From Paenibacillus sp. FSL H8-0332 (lineage in GTDB: Bacteria > Bacillota > Bacilli > Paenibacillales > Paenibacillaceae), in contig NZ_CP150145.1 of NCBI RefSeq assembly GCF_037963835.1, positions 992,001 through 1,056,000 on the forward strand: DNA of 64,000 bases, written 5' to 3'. Below, one piece after another: positions 1 through 8,708 of this stretch (position 1 is its first letter; each line of letters begins with the position of its first letter). Under the pieces are notes generated by a model that saw nothing but the letters and a program-made list of their open reading frames with translations, was not told where the DNA came from and did no database searches. The position numbers were made by a program, and so were the translations under genes.

Positions 1-1184
1 GGTGCAGCGGGCTTGTGCTTGGCGATCATCCGGGCGGTAAAGCTGCTTTCGGTCAGGGCGAGAATAGCCTTGGCGGAGAGCGCGAGGGCAGTGCGAACAA
101 CGGATTCGCCAATGGCGCTGGTCACGTTGGTGCCAGTCTCGTTACTCTTGCAGTTGGAGCGGCCGTAGCTCCCCAGGACGGACTCAGCGCGGGCGGCGAT
201 GCGGGCCATAGTCTCGACGGACTCCAGCGGGTACTTACCTGCGGCAGATTCACCAGACAGCATGACGGAATCGGTACCATCGAAGATAGCGTTGGCAACG
301 TCACTTGCTTCTGCACGGGTCGGACGCGGGTTCATCTGCATGGACTCCAGCATGTGAGTGGCGGTAATAACGGGTTTTCCGGCCAGATTACACTTCTTGA
401 TCATGTCTTTTTGAACCAGCGGCACATCTTCCACCGGCAAGTCCACGCCCAGATCGCCGCGGGCAACCATTAGTCCGTCGGCTACGCTCAGGATGGCGTC
501 CAGGTTCTCCAAGCCCTCGTCATTTTCAATTTTGGCGATGACTTGGATATGGTCGGCCTTGTGTTTACTCAGAATATGTTTAATCTCGAGAATATCTGCA
601 GCTTTGCGGACGAAGGATTGAGCGATGATGTCGATATTCTGCTCAACACCGAATTTGATATGCAGGATGTCCTTCTCTGTTACGCCTGGAAGACTGGTTT
701 TGATGCCGGGAACGTTGACGCCCTTGCGCGGCTTCAGCTTGCCGCCGTTCTTAACGAGGCAGATGATCTCGGTACCTTCGGACTTTACGACCTCCAAACG
801 GACTAGACCGTCATCGATCAGGATACTGCTACCGGGCTGCACATCTTGGGGCAACTGCTTGTAGGTGACTTGGATGCGATCCTTCGTTCCGAGCACTTCC
901 TCTGTGGTCAGAACCACGGCTTCACCTGGTACTAATTCCGCGTAGTCCGAAGTCATTTTGCCGATACGAATTTCCGGACCTTTGATGTCGAGCAGGACGG
1001 CCACATATTGGTTTAGTTCCTTGGCTGCTTCCCGGATATGGCGGATGCGTTCTGCGTGCTCCTCCAGCTCACCGTGAGCTAAGTTCAGGCGGGCGACATT
1101 CATACCGGCTTCGATCAGCTTACGGAGCATTTCGAGGCTTTCGCTGGAGGGGCCGATGGTACAGACGATTTTTGTTTTGCTCAT
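1..1184 (-). CDS. pyk: Pyruvate kinase, 3' end outside window
   Basis: Pyruvate kinase transfers the phosphate of phosphoenolpyruvate to ADP in the last step of glycolysis. I translated the minus strand from the ATG at 1184, preceded by GGAGAGAA. The N-terminus reads MSKTKIVCTIGPSSES, followed by the substrate loop KGPEIR, the KIENDEG and VARGDLGV motifs and the PRPTRAEASDVANAIFDGTD signature. About 394 codons are visible and the frame is still open at base 1. The usual potassium-site motifs NFSHG and DTKGPEIR read NLAHG and DIKGPEIR here, so the Ser and Thr ligands are replaced. The gene is divergent from the LysR gene at 1324. The family call is certain; which isozyme it is remains unclear. 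Confidence 0.97.
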   Translation of the reverse strand, partial: MSKTKIVCTIGPSSESLEMLRKLIEAGMNVARLNLAHGELEEHAERIRHIREAAKELNQYVAVLLDIKGPEIRIGKMTSDYAELVPGEAVVLTTEEVLGTKDRIQVTYKQLPQDVQPGSSILIDDGLVRLEVVKSEGTEIICLVKNGGKLKPRKGVNVPGIKTSLPGVTEKDILHIKFGVEQNIDIIAQSFVRKAADILEIKHILSKHKADHIQVIAKIENDEGLENLDAILSVADGLMVARGDLGVDLPVEDVPLVQKDMIKKCNLAGKPVITATHMLESMQMNPRPTRAEASDVANAIFDGTDSVMLSGESAAGKYPLESVETMARIAARAESVLGSYGRSNCKSNETGTNVTSAIGESVVRTALALSAKAILALTESSFTARMIAKHKPAA

Positions 1185-1291
1185 GAAATTCTCTCCTTCA
1201 TCGATAAATTATTTAATCTTGTGAAAATTTTCCTTTATCCTTACAATAAAGCATAATGATTCATCAGAAAAATATATATAATTTCGTTCTT

Positions 1292-1305
1292 CATCAATTT
1301 TGATG
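1292..1305. promoter_or_regulatory. Perfect 14-bp palindrome, candidate operator
   Basis: CATCAATTTTGATG is a perfect inverted repeat lying 19 bp upstream of the LysR start, in the divergent pyk/LysR intergenic region. LysR proteins commonly bind dyads next to their own genes, so autoregulation is a reasonable inference. No binding data are implied. Confidence 0.35.
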
Positions 1306-1323
1306 TAGGAGGCAGGTCATCTT

Positions 1324-2226
1324 ATGAATCTTCATGCCCTTAAAATATTTCACACCATCTCTGAAAAAGGCGGAGTCACCCGTGCTGCGGAGGAACTACG
1401 GATCAGCCAGCCTGCGGTTACGGCCCAGGTACGCAACCTGGAGAAGGAATTAGGCATACAGCTGTTAGCCCCCAAGGGGCGTGGCATTCTAGTGACCGAT
1501 GCGGGACAGATGCTGGCCAGTCATGCCAAACGATTGTTTGCATTGGAGCGTGAGCTGGATGAGGCAGTCCGTGAATACAAGGCCGGGTTCAGCGGAATCC
1601 TGCGGATTGTCGCCACCTATCTGCCCGCCAATCTGCTGCTGCCGGAATGGCTGGCACTCTACAAGCAGGAGCATCCTTCCGTGGAGGTGGTCTTGAATAC
1701 TGCGAATTCTCGGGAAGCGGTGGAGGGTCTGCTACAGTACGATGCCGAGGTAGCCGTATATGGAGGCGGCTGGGAGGAGCAACCGGGTATTGAATGGGAG
1801 CAGCTTCTGGAGGATGAGCTCTGGTTCATCGTCCCGAAAAACCATCCATACGGCGGAAAGGAAATTACTTTAGCGGAAATGATGAAGGTTCCCTTCATTC
1901 TGCGTGAAGAGGGAAGTTCTACCCGGGAGCGTCTCTTCTCTTTATGTAGGGCTTTGAACGTGAGTCCTCCCAAGGTAGGTCTACAATTTAATGGGGTGAA
2001 CGAGATGGTTCGGGCCGTCATCGCGGGCTACGGAGCCATCTTCATCTCCTCCCTGGCGGTAAGGGACAATGTGGAACGCGGGGAAGTGGAGCGTGTGATG
2101 GTTAACGGCACTTCGCTGCTAAATCCGATTGCCGTCTGTACCCGGAAGCAGGAGGCATTGTCGCCGGCGGCGGCAGCATTTCTCTCATTGGTCCGGGAGC
2201 AGGCGAAAGGATGGGCAAGAAATTAA
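1324..2226 (+). CDS. LysR family transcriptional regulator
   Basis: A 300-residue LysR-type regulator. Residues 1-60 form the winged helix-turn-helix (MNLHALKIFHTISEKGG, then SQPAVTAQVRNLE). The rest is a periplasmic-binding-like effector domain with the typical REEGSSTRE ligand-loop motif near residue 195. The ATG has a strong AGGAGG site 9 nt upstream. The effector-domain style resembles the CysL/YwfK group, but the ligand cannot be named. It is transcribed away from pyk, with the PhzF-like gene about 100 bp downstream, so either neighbour could be a target. Confidence 0.93.
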   Translation: MNLHALKIFHTISEKGGVTRAAEELRISQPAVTAQVRNLEKELGIQLLAPKGRGILVTDAGQMLASHAKRLFALERELDEAVREYKAGFSGILRIVATYLPANLLLPEWLALYKQEHPSVEVVLNTANSREAVEGLLQYDAEVAVYGGGWEEQPGIEWEQLLEDELWFIVPKNHPYGGKEITLAEMMKVPFILREEGSSTRERLFSLCRALNVSPPKVGLQFNGVNEMVRAVIAGYGAIFISSLAVRDNVERGEVERVMVNGTSLLNPIAVCTRKQEALSPAAAAFLSLVREQAKGWARN

Positions 2227-2329
2227 CTGTTCTGCTTGCAAAAGAAGAATGGCACTATTAAGACGTTATAGAGAGAAGATTGCGGTTACGCACATCAGTT
2301 TTCGAAGATAAAGAGAGGACGATCAGAAC

Positions 2330-3208
2330 ATGAATGTGGAAGTGTATACGTTAAATGCGTTTGCGAAAGGGGGGCGTGGCGGTAATACAGCAGGTGTTGT
2401 CTTGGAGAATGGCCTTTCTCTGGATGCTGCCGAAATGCAGCTCATAGCGAAGGAATTTGGCTTTTCGGAGACGGCTTTTATGGAAAAATCCCTGCTTGCG
2501 GATTACAAAATCCGCTATTTCACCCCGGCCAGCGAAGTTGATCTGTGCGGACACGCCACGATTGCTGCGTTTGGGCTAATGCATTCGCTGGGTTTGTCAA
2601 AGGCAGGGACCTCCTATTCGATTGAAACTAAGGCGGGGATTCTGGATGTCGATATTAGCTCCGAGGGTCTTGTTTATTTGTCACAGGCGTTACCACAATT
2701 TCTTGAAAAGATATCCTGTGAGGAAATCGCCCCATCTTTGGGGATGGAAGCCGGGGATCTGAAAACCGGGTTGCCCATCCAGATTGTTTCGACGGGACTG
2801 CGGGACATTATGATCCCGATCCGCAGCAGGAAGCTCTTGAATAAGGTTCAGCCAAATTTTGATGCCATAACCGCCATCAGCGAAAAATATGATGTAGTTG
2901 GATATCATCTATTCACGATGGATACTCCAGACGATGCTGCTGCGGAATGCCGGAATTTTGCGCCGCTGTACGATATTCCCGAGGAGAGCGCGACAGGAAC
3001 ATCCAACGGTGCCCTGCTCAGCTATTTGTACCAACATGGCCAACGATCCTTGCGGGAAGTAGAGAATGTCATGTTCAGGCAAGGGTATTCGATGGATTGT
3101 CCTTCTGAGATCAGGGCAGGACTTCGCCTAAGCGAGAGCGGTGAAATCAATCAGGTTCGGGTTGGCGGTGCAGTGGCTGGCATTGAACGAAGACATATCA
3201 TGATATAA
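2330..3208 (+). CDS. PhzF family isomerase/epimerase-like protein
   Basis: A 292-residue protein of the PhzF family, which has the diaminopimelate-epimerase fold. The N-terminus MNVEVYTLNAFAKGG, the FGFSETAFM segment carrying the family's catalytic Glu, and DLCGHATIAAF in the first lobe are diagnostic. The second lobe has ESATGTSNGAL. The length fits the usual 260-300 residues. The start ATG follows AGAGAGGACG. Most genomic PhzF homologues have no known substrate, and no phenazine genes lie nearby, so the phenazine role should not be carried over. Confidence 0.9.
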   Translation: MNVEVYTLNAFAKGGRGGNTAGVVLENGLSLDAAEMQLIAKEFGFSETAFMEKSLLADYKIRYFTPASEVDLCGHATIAAFGLMHSLGLSKAGTSYSIETKAGILDVDISSEGLVYLSQALPQFLEKISCEEIAPSLGMEAGDLKTGLPIQIVSTGLRDIMIPIRSRKLLNKVQPNFDAITAISEKYDVVGYHLFTMDTPDDAAAECRNFAPLYDIPEESATGTSNGALLSYLYQHGQRSLREVENVMFRQGYSMDCPSEIRAGLRLSESGEINQVRVGGAVAGIERRHIMI

Positions 3209-3334
3209 GCGGAATTAAGCCACCGTACCATAGGGGGCAAACAGACTTATTCTGCTGAAGCTCTCAATGAAGTGATTAAGCTAACATAAATCCCACCCAG
3301 AGGAGGAGACGTTCCTTAGCGTCACACACCAATC

Positions 3335-4255
3335 ATGCGAGTCAATCGATTACTCTCCATGCTGCTGATCATCTCCGGTCAAGGTACGGTAACGGGCAAG
3401 GAGCTTGCCGAGCATTTCGAGGTATCCTTGCGGACGATCTACCGGGATATTGAGAAAATAAGCGAAGCCGGCATACCAGTTGCATCAACCAGCGGTAAGG
3501 GCGGAGGATACTATATTATGGACAGCTATAATATAAGCAGCCTCTTTTTAAACCGGGATGAAGCTCATACGTTTGTAGCTGTAATGAAGAATTTACACGG
3601 CTTGTTTGGCCGGAACGAAGCTTTTAATGACATTCTGCTAAAAGTCGAACATACCTATAGGCGGGAGTCCAATCAGGATAAGCTGACTCTGGAGTTGTCC
3701 CATTTCAGTATGAAACAGGAGATTAAAGAGTACCTTGGGATCATCAGCAAGGCCATCACGGATAACAGGGTGCTGGTGTTCGATTATATCAACAGGGATA
3801 TGGAATACCTGGAGCGAACGGTCGAGCCGGGCTGGATTGACTTTCGTCACGGCCATTGGTATGTGATCGGCTTCTGCCGGGTCAGAAACGACTACCGCAG
3901 ATTCAAGCTTGTGCGGATCAGGCAATTGGAGCTGGGGCTGTCTTTTGCAAAAAGAGATGTGCCGGATGCGCGGATTGCCGAGGTCATTGATCACAATTAT
4001 TCGCAGGCGGGCATACAGGTTGTGCTCAGATTCACTTCGCGAATTGGCGCACAGCTTACCGAGTATTTTGAGAAAGAGAAGATTAGCCGGGGTGAAGATG
4101 GCTTCTATCTCGTTACGGATATTTTTCCTCATGAGGAGGGCCTGCTGAAATTCATTCTAAGCTTCGGCAAGGAGTGCGAGCTGCTGGAGCCTCGTGAATT
4201 ACGGGCGGAGCTGCAGCAATATATGCAAAATATGCTTCTATCCTACAATGACTGA
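3335..4255 (+). CDS. WYL-domain transcriptional regulator (DeoR-like HTH)
   Basis: A 306-residue regulator. The N-terminal HTH_11 domain (VTGKELAEHFEVSLRTIYRD, about residues 18-38) is followed by KISEAGIPVASTSGKGGGY, typical of YafY-like proteins. A WYL domain around residues 140-210 has GHWYVIGFCRVRNDYRRFK, and a C-terminal WCX-type extension follows. The only good Shine-Dalgarno sequence (AGGAGGAG at 3301) is about 26 nt from the ATG. A TAG at 3317 blocks a longer frame, so this is the longest possible start. The ligand is unknown. Confidence 0.9.
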   Translation: MRVNRLLSMLLIISGQGTVTGKELAEHFEVSLRTIYRDIEKISEAGIPVASTSGKGGGYYIMDSYNISSLFLNRDEAHTFVAVMKNLHGLFGRNEAFNDILLKVEHTYRRESNQDKLTLELSHFSMKQEIKEYLGIISKAITDNRVLVFDYINRDMEYLERTVEPGWIDFRHGHWYVIGFCRVRNDYRRFKLVRIRQLELGLSFAKRDVPDARIAEVIDHNYSQAGIQVVLRFTSRIGAQLTEYFEKEKISRGEDGFYLVTDIFPHEEGLLKFILSFGKECELLEPRELRAELQQYMQNMLLSYND

Positions 4256-4281
4256 CGCCCTGGTGTCAGTCATTGTGTTTT
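4247..4281 (+). terminator. Rho-independent terminator overlapping WYL gene end
   Basis: AATGACTGAC and GTCAGTCATT form a perfect 10-bp stem with an 8-nt loop, followed by TGTGTTTTAT. The left arm covers the stop codon of the WYL regulator gene. Confidence 0.75.
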
Positions 4282-4348
4282 ATAGTAGGGATATCGGCGG
4301 GAGAAATACATAATGCCGTTATAGCTAGGTTAGGAGTGAACCGACTAG

Positions 4349-5266
4349 ATGAAAGCCTGCATTTTGGACGAAGATGTCAATGAACGGGGTACGAAGGACA
4401 CGCGGACAGAACTGATACACAAGCTGCACAGATTGGAGGAAGAACAGTATATCCTGCGAGAGGGAGAAAGCATCCAAGACTTTACCGATCTGATGCTGCG
4501 GCATATTGGTGACCCGGAGCCTGAGCTTCGTGAGCATATTTATTCTACCTTTTACATATGGCTGAAGCGCGATAAGAAGTTCACAGATGAGGAAATGCGG
4601 CATCTATTGACTGTCCTGATGGACGACCGGTATTTGTTCTACCGTATTGGAAGCGTGGATGACCACAGCGTACTCACCAGGGCATTCGCGGTTCTGCCGA
4701 TCGCTCTTATTATGCAACGGGACAGGATTCAACCATTCTTGACGCCAAAAGACTTCCAGCATCTAAAGCGCTCGCTGCTTCGCTACTATCAGGAGGAGAA
4801 GGACCTGCGCGGTTATCTGGCAGCCGAAGGCTGGGCTCATGCCGCAGCTCACGGGGCAGATGCCCTGGAGGAGCTGATCCGCTATAAGGAAAGTGACATT
4901 GAGGTGCAGCACGAGGTGCTTATGGCGATTACAGGAATGCTGCATAACGGTGTCCGGATTTTTGACGAGGAGGAAGACGAACGTATGGCTAACGTTGTGG
5001 ACACGATGATCAGTGAATCGCTGCTACCACAGCAGGAGATTGCCGACTGGATTCATAGCTTGGCGCAGTGTACGGAATGGCCGGATACACGCGCACAGAG
5101 AGTTGCCAGAGTGAACGGGAAAAATATGGTGCGCAGCCTGTATTTCAGAACACTTGCCCGGCATGACGGGAATCATCGGAGACTTACCAGCGCCATGCTG
5201 ACAGCTGAAGCTAAATTAAACTGCTTTAACGGGGCAAATCATACATATGGAGGTAATGAAGCTTGA
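4349..5266 (+). CDS. DUF2785 domain protein
   Basis: A 305-residue, mostly helical soluble protein without a signal peptide. The pattern of helical repeats with WLKRDKKFTDEEMRHLL, VDDHSVLTRAFAVL and AAEGWAHAAAHGADAL matches the DUF2785 family, whose function is unknown. The ATG follows TTAGGAGTG. Its stop codon overlaps the TTG start of the next gene (TTGA), so the two are translationally coupled. Family assignment is from recall of the motif pattern; no biochemical role is proposed. Confidence 0.8.
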   Translation: MKACILDEDVNERGTKDTRTELIHKLHRLEEEQYILREGESIQDFTDLMLRHIGDPEPELREHIYSTFYIWLKRDKKFTDEEMRHLLTVLMDDRYLFYRIGSVDDHSVLTRAFAVLPIALIMQRDRIQPFLTPKDFQHLKRSLLRYYQEEKDLRGYLAAEGWAHAAAHGADALEELIRYKESDIEVQHEVLMAITGMLHNGVRIFDEEEDERMANVVDTMISESLLPQQEIADWIHSLAQCTEWPDTRAQRVARVNGKNMVRSLYFRTLARHDGNHRRLTSAMLTAEAKLNCFNGANHTYGGNEA

Positions 5267-5925
5267 GTACTCACTACTATTTCAGTTGGTTTAATGATTT
5301 TTTCCCAGAAAAGCTGGTTAAGTGGTTGCAGGAGGATCTACAAGACAGACAATCGCTTGTTATGATTAGCGCTCAACCGTCTAATTATGAAGACATGCAG
5401 ATTAACTTTGAGGATATAACGGAATGGACATGGCTCCAACAGGCTAATCTTATGTTTGATAAGTATCATTTCATCGATTACCGCATGCAGAAGGAAGAGG
5501 CCCGGCAATGGATTCAGAACGCTTCGGTCATTTTTTTAAGCGGCGGAGATCCTGTTCAGCAGAACAAGGTTTTGGCGGAATATGAATTAACGGATGTAAT
5601 TAAGAACAGCAAAGCCGTTATCTTGGGGGCCAGCGCCGGTGCATTGAACATGTCTGCCAAATGGGTAACCTCGCGTAACGCCGCCCATACAGTTGAAATA
5701 GATACGATTCAGAATGGGTTGGGCTTTGATCCTTTTGCCTATGAATCACACTCGCAACGCGACTACACCTCGTTCGTTCAAGGCTACCTGTTCCCCTTAT
5801 CGGAGGAGATCGATGTATATGCGGCAGAGCAGGAGAGCGCGATTCGTGTAAAAGACGGCAAAATCGAAATAATGGGTCCGGTATATTATATATCCCGCTC
5901 GAAGATTCAGAAAATAAGCGTATGA
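5263..5925 (+). CDS. S51-like class I glutamine amidotransferase-fold hydrolase
   Basis: A 220-residue protein whose nucleophile elbow LGASAGAL (near residue 126), preceded by VIFLSGGDP, matches the peptidase S51/cyanophycinase-like fold in which Ser is the nucleophile. The family includes dipeptidase E. The TTG start overlaps the preceding stop codon, and AGGAG lies 11 nt upstream inside the DUF2785 gene. Likely cytoplasmic. The substrate is unknown. Confidence 0.82.
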   Translation: MSTHYYFSWFNDFFPEKLVKWLQEDLQDRQSLVMISAQPSNYEDMQINFEDITEWTWLQQANLMFDKYHFIDYRMQKEEARQWIQNASVIFLSGGDPVQQNKVLAEYELTDVIKNSKAVILGASAGALNMSAKWVTSRNAAHTVEIDTIQNGLGFDPFAYESHSQRDYTSFVQGYLFPLSEEIDVYAAEQESAIRVKDGKIEIMGPVYYISRSKIQKISV

Positions 5926-6052
5926 CCACGAATTAGTATTCGATTGCGGATGGTATATTGATTCTTCCTATAAATATAATTGCATCTATATATTAGACCA
6001 ATAAGAGATAACAACCTATGATGTGTTTATCATAACGAAGGGGAATGATCTG

Positions 6053-6601
6053 ATGTCTATATATGATTTTCAGGTAACCAAGATTAGCGGGAAGACCATT
6101 GATTTATCAATATACCTTGGAAAAGTACTCCTTATTGTAAACACAGCCAGTAAGTGCAGTTATTCTCGCCAATTCGCTGATCTTCAGAAGCTTTATGACA
6201 ATCACAGAGAGCAGGGTTTTGAAATCCTCGGTTTTCCTTGTAACCAGTTCAATGAGAAAGAGCCAGGGAACAACTCAGAAGTGCAGGAATACTGTGAGGG
6301 ACACTTTGGAGTGACATTTCCGTTATTTGAGAAGGTTGAGGTTAGGGGGCAGAACCCGCATCCATTATTTGAATTTTTAACGAAGCAAGCGCCGTTTCAA
6401 GGCTTCGATACCCAGACTGTGAACGGTAAATGGATGCAGAATTTCCTGCAAGAAAAGTATCCTGACCTATACGCAGGGCATGGGATCAAGTGGAATTTCA
6501 CAAAATTTCTAATCGATCGGAACGGACAAGTACAGGGTAGATACGAAACAACGACGGAGCCATTTGAAATACAGTCAGCAATTGAAGCATTGCTAGACTG
6601 A
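6053..6601 (+). CDS. Glutathione peroxidase-family thiol peroxidase
   Basis: A 182-residue thioredoxin-fold peroxidase. The peroxidatic Cys is in VNTASKCSYS, with the family motifs GFPCNQF and [10 protein letters not shown]; the GFPCNQF motif supplies a second Cys. Bacterial members usually use thioredoxin and protect against peroxides. I chose ATG 6053, which has AAGGGGAATG upstream, over the longer frame from 6023. A second, more typical homologue is encoded at 29002-29481. This copy has an insertion (TQTVNGKWMQNFLQEKYPDL) before KWNF, a variant seen in some family members. Confidence 0.92.
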   Translation: MSIYDFQVTKISGKTIDLSIYLGKVLLIVNTASKCSYSRQFADLQKLYDNHREQGFEILGFPCNQFNEKEPGNNSEVQEYCEGHFGVTFPLFEKVEVRGQNPHPLFEFLTKQAPFQGFDTQTVNGKWMQNFLQEKYPDLYAGHGIKWNFTKFLIDRNGQVQGRYETTTEPFEIQSAIEALLD

Positions 6602-6639
6602 TTGTTGATCCTTACCTCATAGGGTAGTATAATCATTGA

Positions 6640-6807
6640 AATTTTGCTAATTTTGAAGAACATCATAAAGTGTTAAATGGCTGTTCTGATCTTATGCTGG
6701 ATGTTTTCGGAGAAAAGGGTGTCCATGCACGATCAGTGTTTGGAGCTGTTTCGGTTAGAGACAATCTTCCAATCATCATTGATTCAATATTTGAGGTTGA
6801 AGAATAA
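6640..6807 (+). pseudogene. RidA/YjgF-family C-terminal fragment
   Basis: The frame from 6640 to the TAA at 6805 encodes about 55 residues, including FEEHHKVLNGCSDLMLDVFG, then EKGVHARSVFGAVSVRDNLP and FEVEE. This is the C-terminal half of a RidA (YjgF/YER057c) family protein, including the conserved HARS segment. A TGA at 6637 closes the frame upstream, and no initiation codon or N-terminal half is visible. It is a remnant, probably left by deletion when the flanking gpx or HD gene region rearranged. Confidence 0.8.
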
Positions 6808-6833
6808 AGGAGAACCCAGGAGGAAACCTTGGA

Positions 6834-7826
6834 ATGGACTTTCGGTTAAGACTTGATGGTGCTTTAGATGAAATTTATGAACCTCTATGGAAGTTACAGA
6901 TTCAGCTCACCGATGAAGAAAAAGCGCTGCTCCGAAGCAAGAAGGTGCGGCGGCTTCATTACATTCGGCATGGCGGAGCTTCTTTCATTAATACCCACCA
7001 TACCTACAGCCGCTTACAGCATACGTTGGGTGTATTTGCGCTTACAGCGCATTTTGAGCCGGATAATCATACGTTGCGGGCAGCTGCATTGCTGCATGAT
7101 ATCGGGCATGCGCCTTTTAGTCATACACTAGAATCCCTTCCAGGCGTGGATCATCATGAATGGACTCGGGAGGCCGTGTTTTCACAGGAGATCGTTGACA
7201 TCCTAGCCCGTGCGAATATTCGTACAACTGATGTTATGGACTATATAGATGGATCAAAGCGGAGCCTATTGAGGAACAAGGACGGAATTCTTCATGCAGA
7301 TCACCTGGACTCCTGGGTCAGAAGTGCATTTGTCGGCGGTTATCTGACTATTTCGACTGGGGAACTTTTAGAAGCGATGAGCTATAGAAATGAAAATCTC
7401 CATTTCACACTGGAAGCCGGCAAGCGTATCACTGAGCTTATATGGGAAGAAGCCCGTATGCACGCTTCCCCGGCTAATATCGGCGTAAACGCGATAATGA
7501 GGAAACTGGCTGGCCGCTTAGTACATAAGGATGAAATTGAAGCAGCAAAGTTGCCGATCATGACGGATACGCATATTGAGCAGTTGCTTTGTAGTGATCC
7601 AGACACACGGGAAGAGTATGAGCAGTTACTCATGGAATCATGGCGAATTCGCGTGTCGCGGGCAAAGCCTGCTTTTCCAGTGGAAACGGCAGTATTGAGT
7701 AAGCTCTATCTCGCAATGCCGCTCATTCAAGATGTTGTAACTACTGAGTATTCGCAAGACTGCCTCGGTATGATTAATCAGCTTACAGAGCTGCTAGGCA
7801 CATACTACGTTTGGTGGGAGTGTTAA
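6834..7826 (+). CDS. HD-domain phosphohydrolase
   Basis: A 330-residue member of the HD superfamily of metal-dependent phosphohydrolases. The metal ligands are visible as His in RLQHTLGVF, the HD pair in LLHDIGHAPFSHTLE, and the later Asp in HADHLDSW. The dGTPase/YwfO-like arrangement suggests a nucleotide substrate, but this is not proven. The ATG follows CCAGGAGGAAACC. The stop is 3 nt from the next small gene, implying co-transcription. Confidence 0.9.
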   Translation: MDFRLRLDGALDEIYEPLWKLQIQLTDEEKALLRSKKVRRLHYIRHGGASFINTHHTYSRLQHTLGVFALTAHFEPDNHTLRAAALLHDIGHAPFSHTLESLPGVDHHEWTREAVFSQEIVDILARANIRTTDVMDYIDGSKRSLLRNKDGILHADHLDSWVRSAFVGGYLTISTGELLEAMSYRNENLHFTLEAGKRITELIWEEARMHASPANIGVNAIMRKLAGRLVHKDEIEAAKLPIMTDTHIEQLLCSDPDTREEYEQLLMESWRIRVSRAKPAFPVETAVLSKLYLAMPLIQDVVTTEYSQDCLGMINQLTELLGTYYVWWEC

Positions 7827-7829
7827 TAT

Positions 7830-8024
7830 ATGATGAATCAAGAGAATTTAACTTGCAAAGCATGTGGAAGTACTACCTTTGTAAAAGGTGAAGTGAATGC
7901 AGTGGATGCTAGAGTGATGCCGATCGGTAAAACCTTTTCCTTTGGCTCCCCGGTTATCTATACATTTTGTAAAAAGTGCGGAGAAGTAGCCTCCATTAGA
8001 ATTAAAAATCCAGATAAATTTTGA
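7830..8024 (+). CDS. Small zinc-ribbon protein
   Basis: A 64-residue protein with two CxxC knuckles, CKACGS near residue 10 and CKKCGE near residue 49, separated by a beta-rich stretch. This is a typical zinc ribbon of unknown partner. It starts at tandem ATGs (7830 and 7833) after GGGAG and sits directly behind the HD phosphohydrolase. A terminator follows immediately. Confidence 0.8.
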   Translation: MMNQENLTCKACGSTTFVKGEVNAVDARVMPIGKTFSFGSPVIYTFCKKCGEVASIRIKNPDKF

Positions 8025-8047
8025 AGCCTGAAAACGGGCTCTTTTTA
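8025..8047 (+). terminator. Rho-independent terminator
   Basis: AGCCTG-AAAA-CGGGCT stem-loop, with one T-G or G-C alternative pair, followed by CTTTTTA. It begins right after the zinc-ribbon stop codon. Confidence 0.7.
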
Positions 8048-8148
8048 CTTCTACGGCTCAGTGTCCTCGTACTGTGCAATACATAGCCATCTTATGTTAG
8101 ACTAAATTTATACTTTTTTGGTAACTTCGTTCGAAAGGAATGAGTGAA

Positions 8149-8340
8149 TTGAAAATATCTGCCCGAGCAGGTTTTATTACTATGTCTTTAGTATTTGTAA
8201 TAACCATCATAACAAGGAGCTTTCGAGTAATTTTTTCATCTTCAGTACTTGATAAATCACTAAATATTGTAGTAATTGTGTTTCTTTCTGGTTTTGTTGG
8301 CGCCTTTATAAGAGAATTACTTCTTCCAAAAGAGAAATAG
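8149..8340 (+). CDS. Small two-helix membrane protein
   Basis: From the TTG at 8149 the product is about 63 residues with two hydrophobic segments (FITMSLVFVITIIT and IVVIVFLSGFVGAFI) and a charged tail LLLPKEK. The ATG at 8140 lies inside the GAAAGGA ribosome site. The TTG, 9 nt downstream of that site, is therefore the better start. No family recognised. The gene stands alone in a low-GC stretch. Confidence 0.6.
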   Translation: MKISARAGFITMSLVFVITIITRSFRVIFSSSVLDKSLNIVVIVFLSGFVGAFIRELLLPKEK

Positions 8341-8344
8341 GTTA

Positions 8345-8453
8345 CTATATAAGCTGAACTTAAGAATAGAGCATAAAGCGATACATAACGCCTTCGGAAC
8401 AAGGCATTCGCCAATTCGGCAGGGTAGATGATTAAGTTCAGTTCACTCTATAT
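8345..8453. repeat. Imperfect inverted-repeat element in a gene-free stretch
   Basis: The 368-bp gap from 8341 to 8708 holds no credible gene. Within it, CTATATAAG plus CTGAACTTAA on the left pairs with TTAAGTTCAG plus CTATATAG on the right. The inner 10 bp (8354-8363 and 8432-8441) is perfect. The layout resembles a small degenerate MITE or a long hairpin, but no target-site duplication is evident. Confidence 0.4.
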
Positions 8454-8708
8454 AGATATCATCTTTACTGCGCCGTATGCGTCTACTGCTCACTAAGCTT
8501 TATTGTGTGTAGAGCACGTAAATTAAAAGTCCCTTTCTGTTACGCCCCATTCTCGTAATGTACACCAATCACTATGACTATCGCCGATGAAAAATTCATT
8601 CATATTAAGGGCAGTGCAGTTTAGTTTTATTCAACTTCCACCTGGTTTTTACAGATGTTCGTTTGTATAATTATTCCATGCGCAGCCAGTTACGAGGAGG
8701 AATTTATT

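Noticed and set aside
2330..3208. Phenazine biosynthesis gene
   Set aside because: Only the PhzF fold is present and no other phz genes are nearby; most such homologues are unrelated to phenazines.
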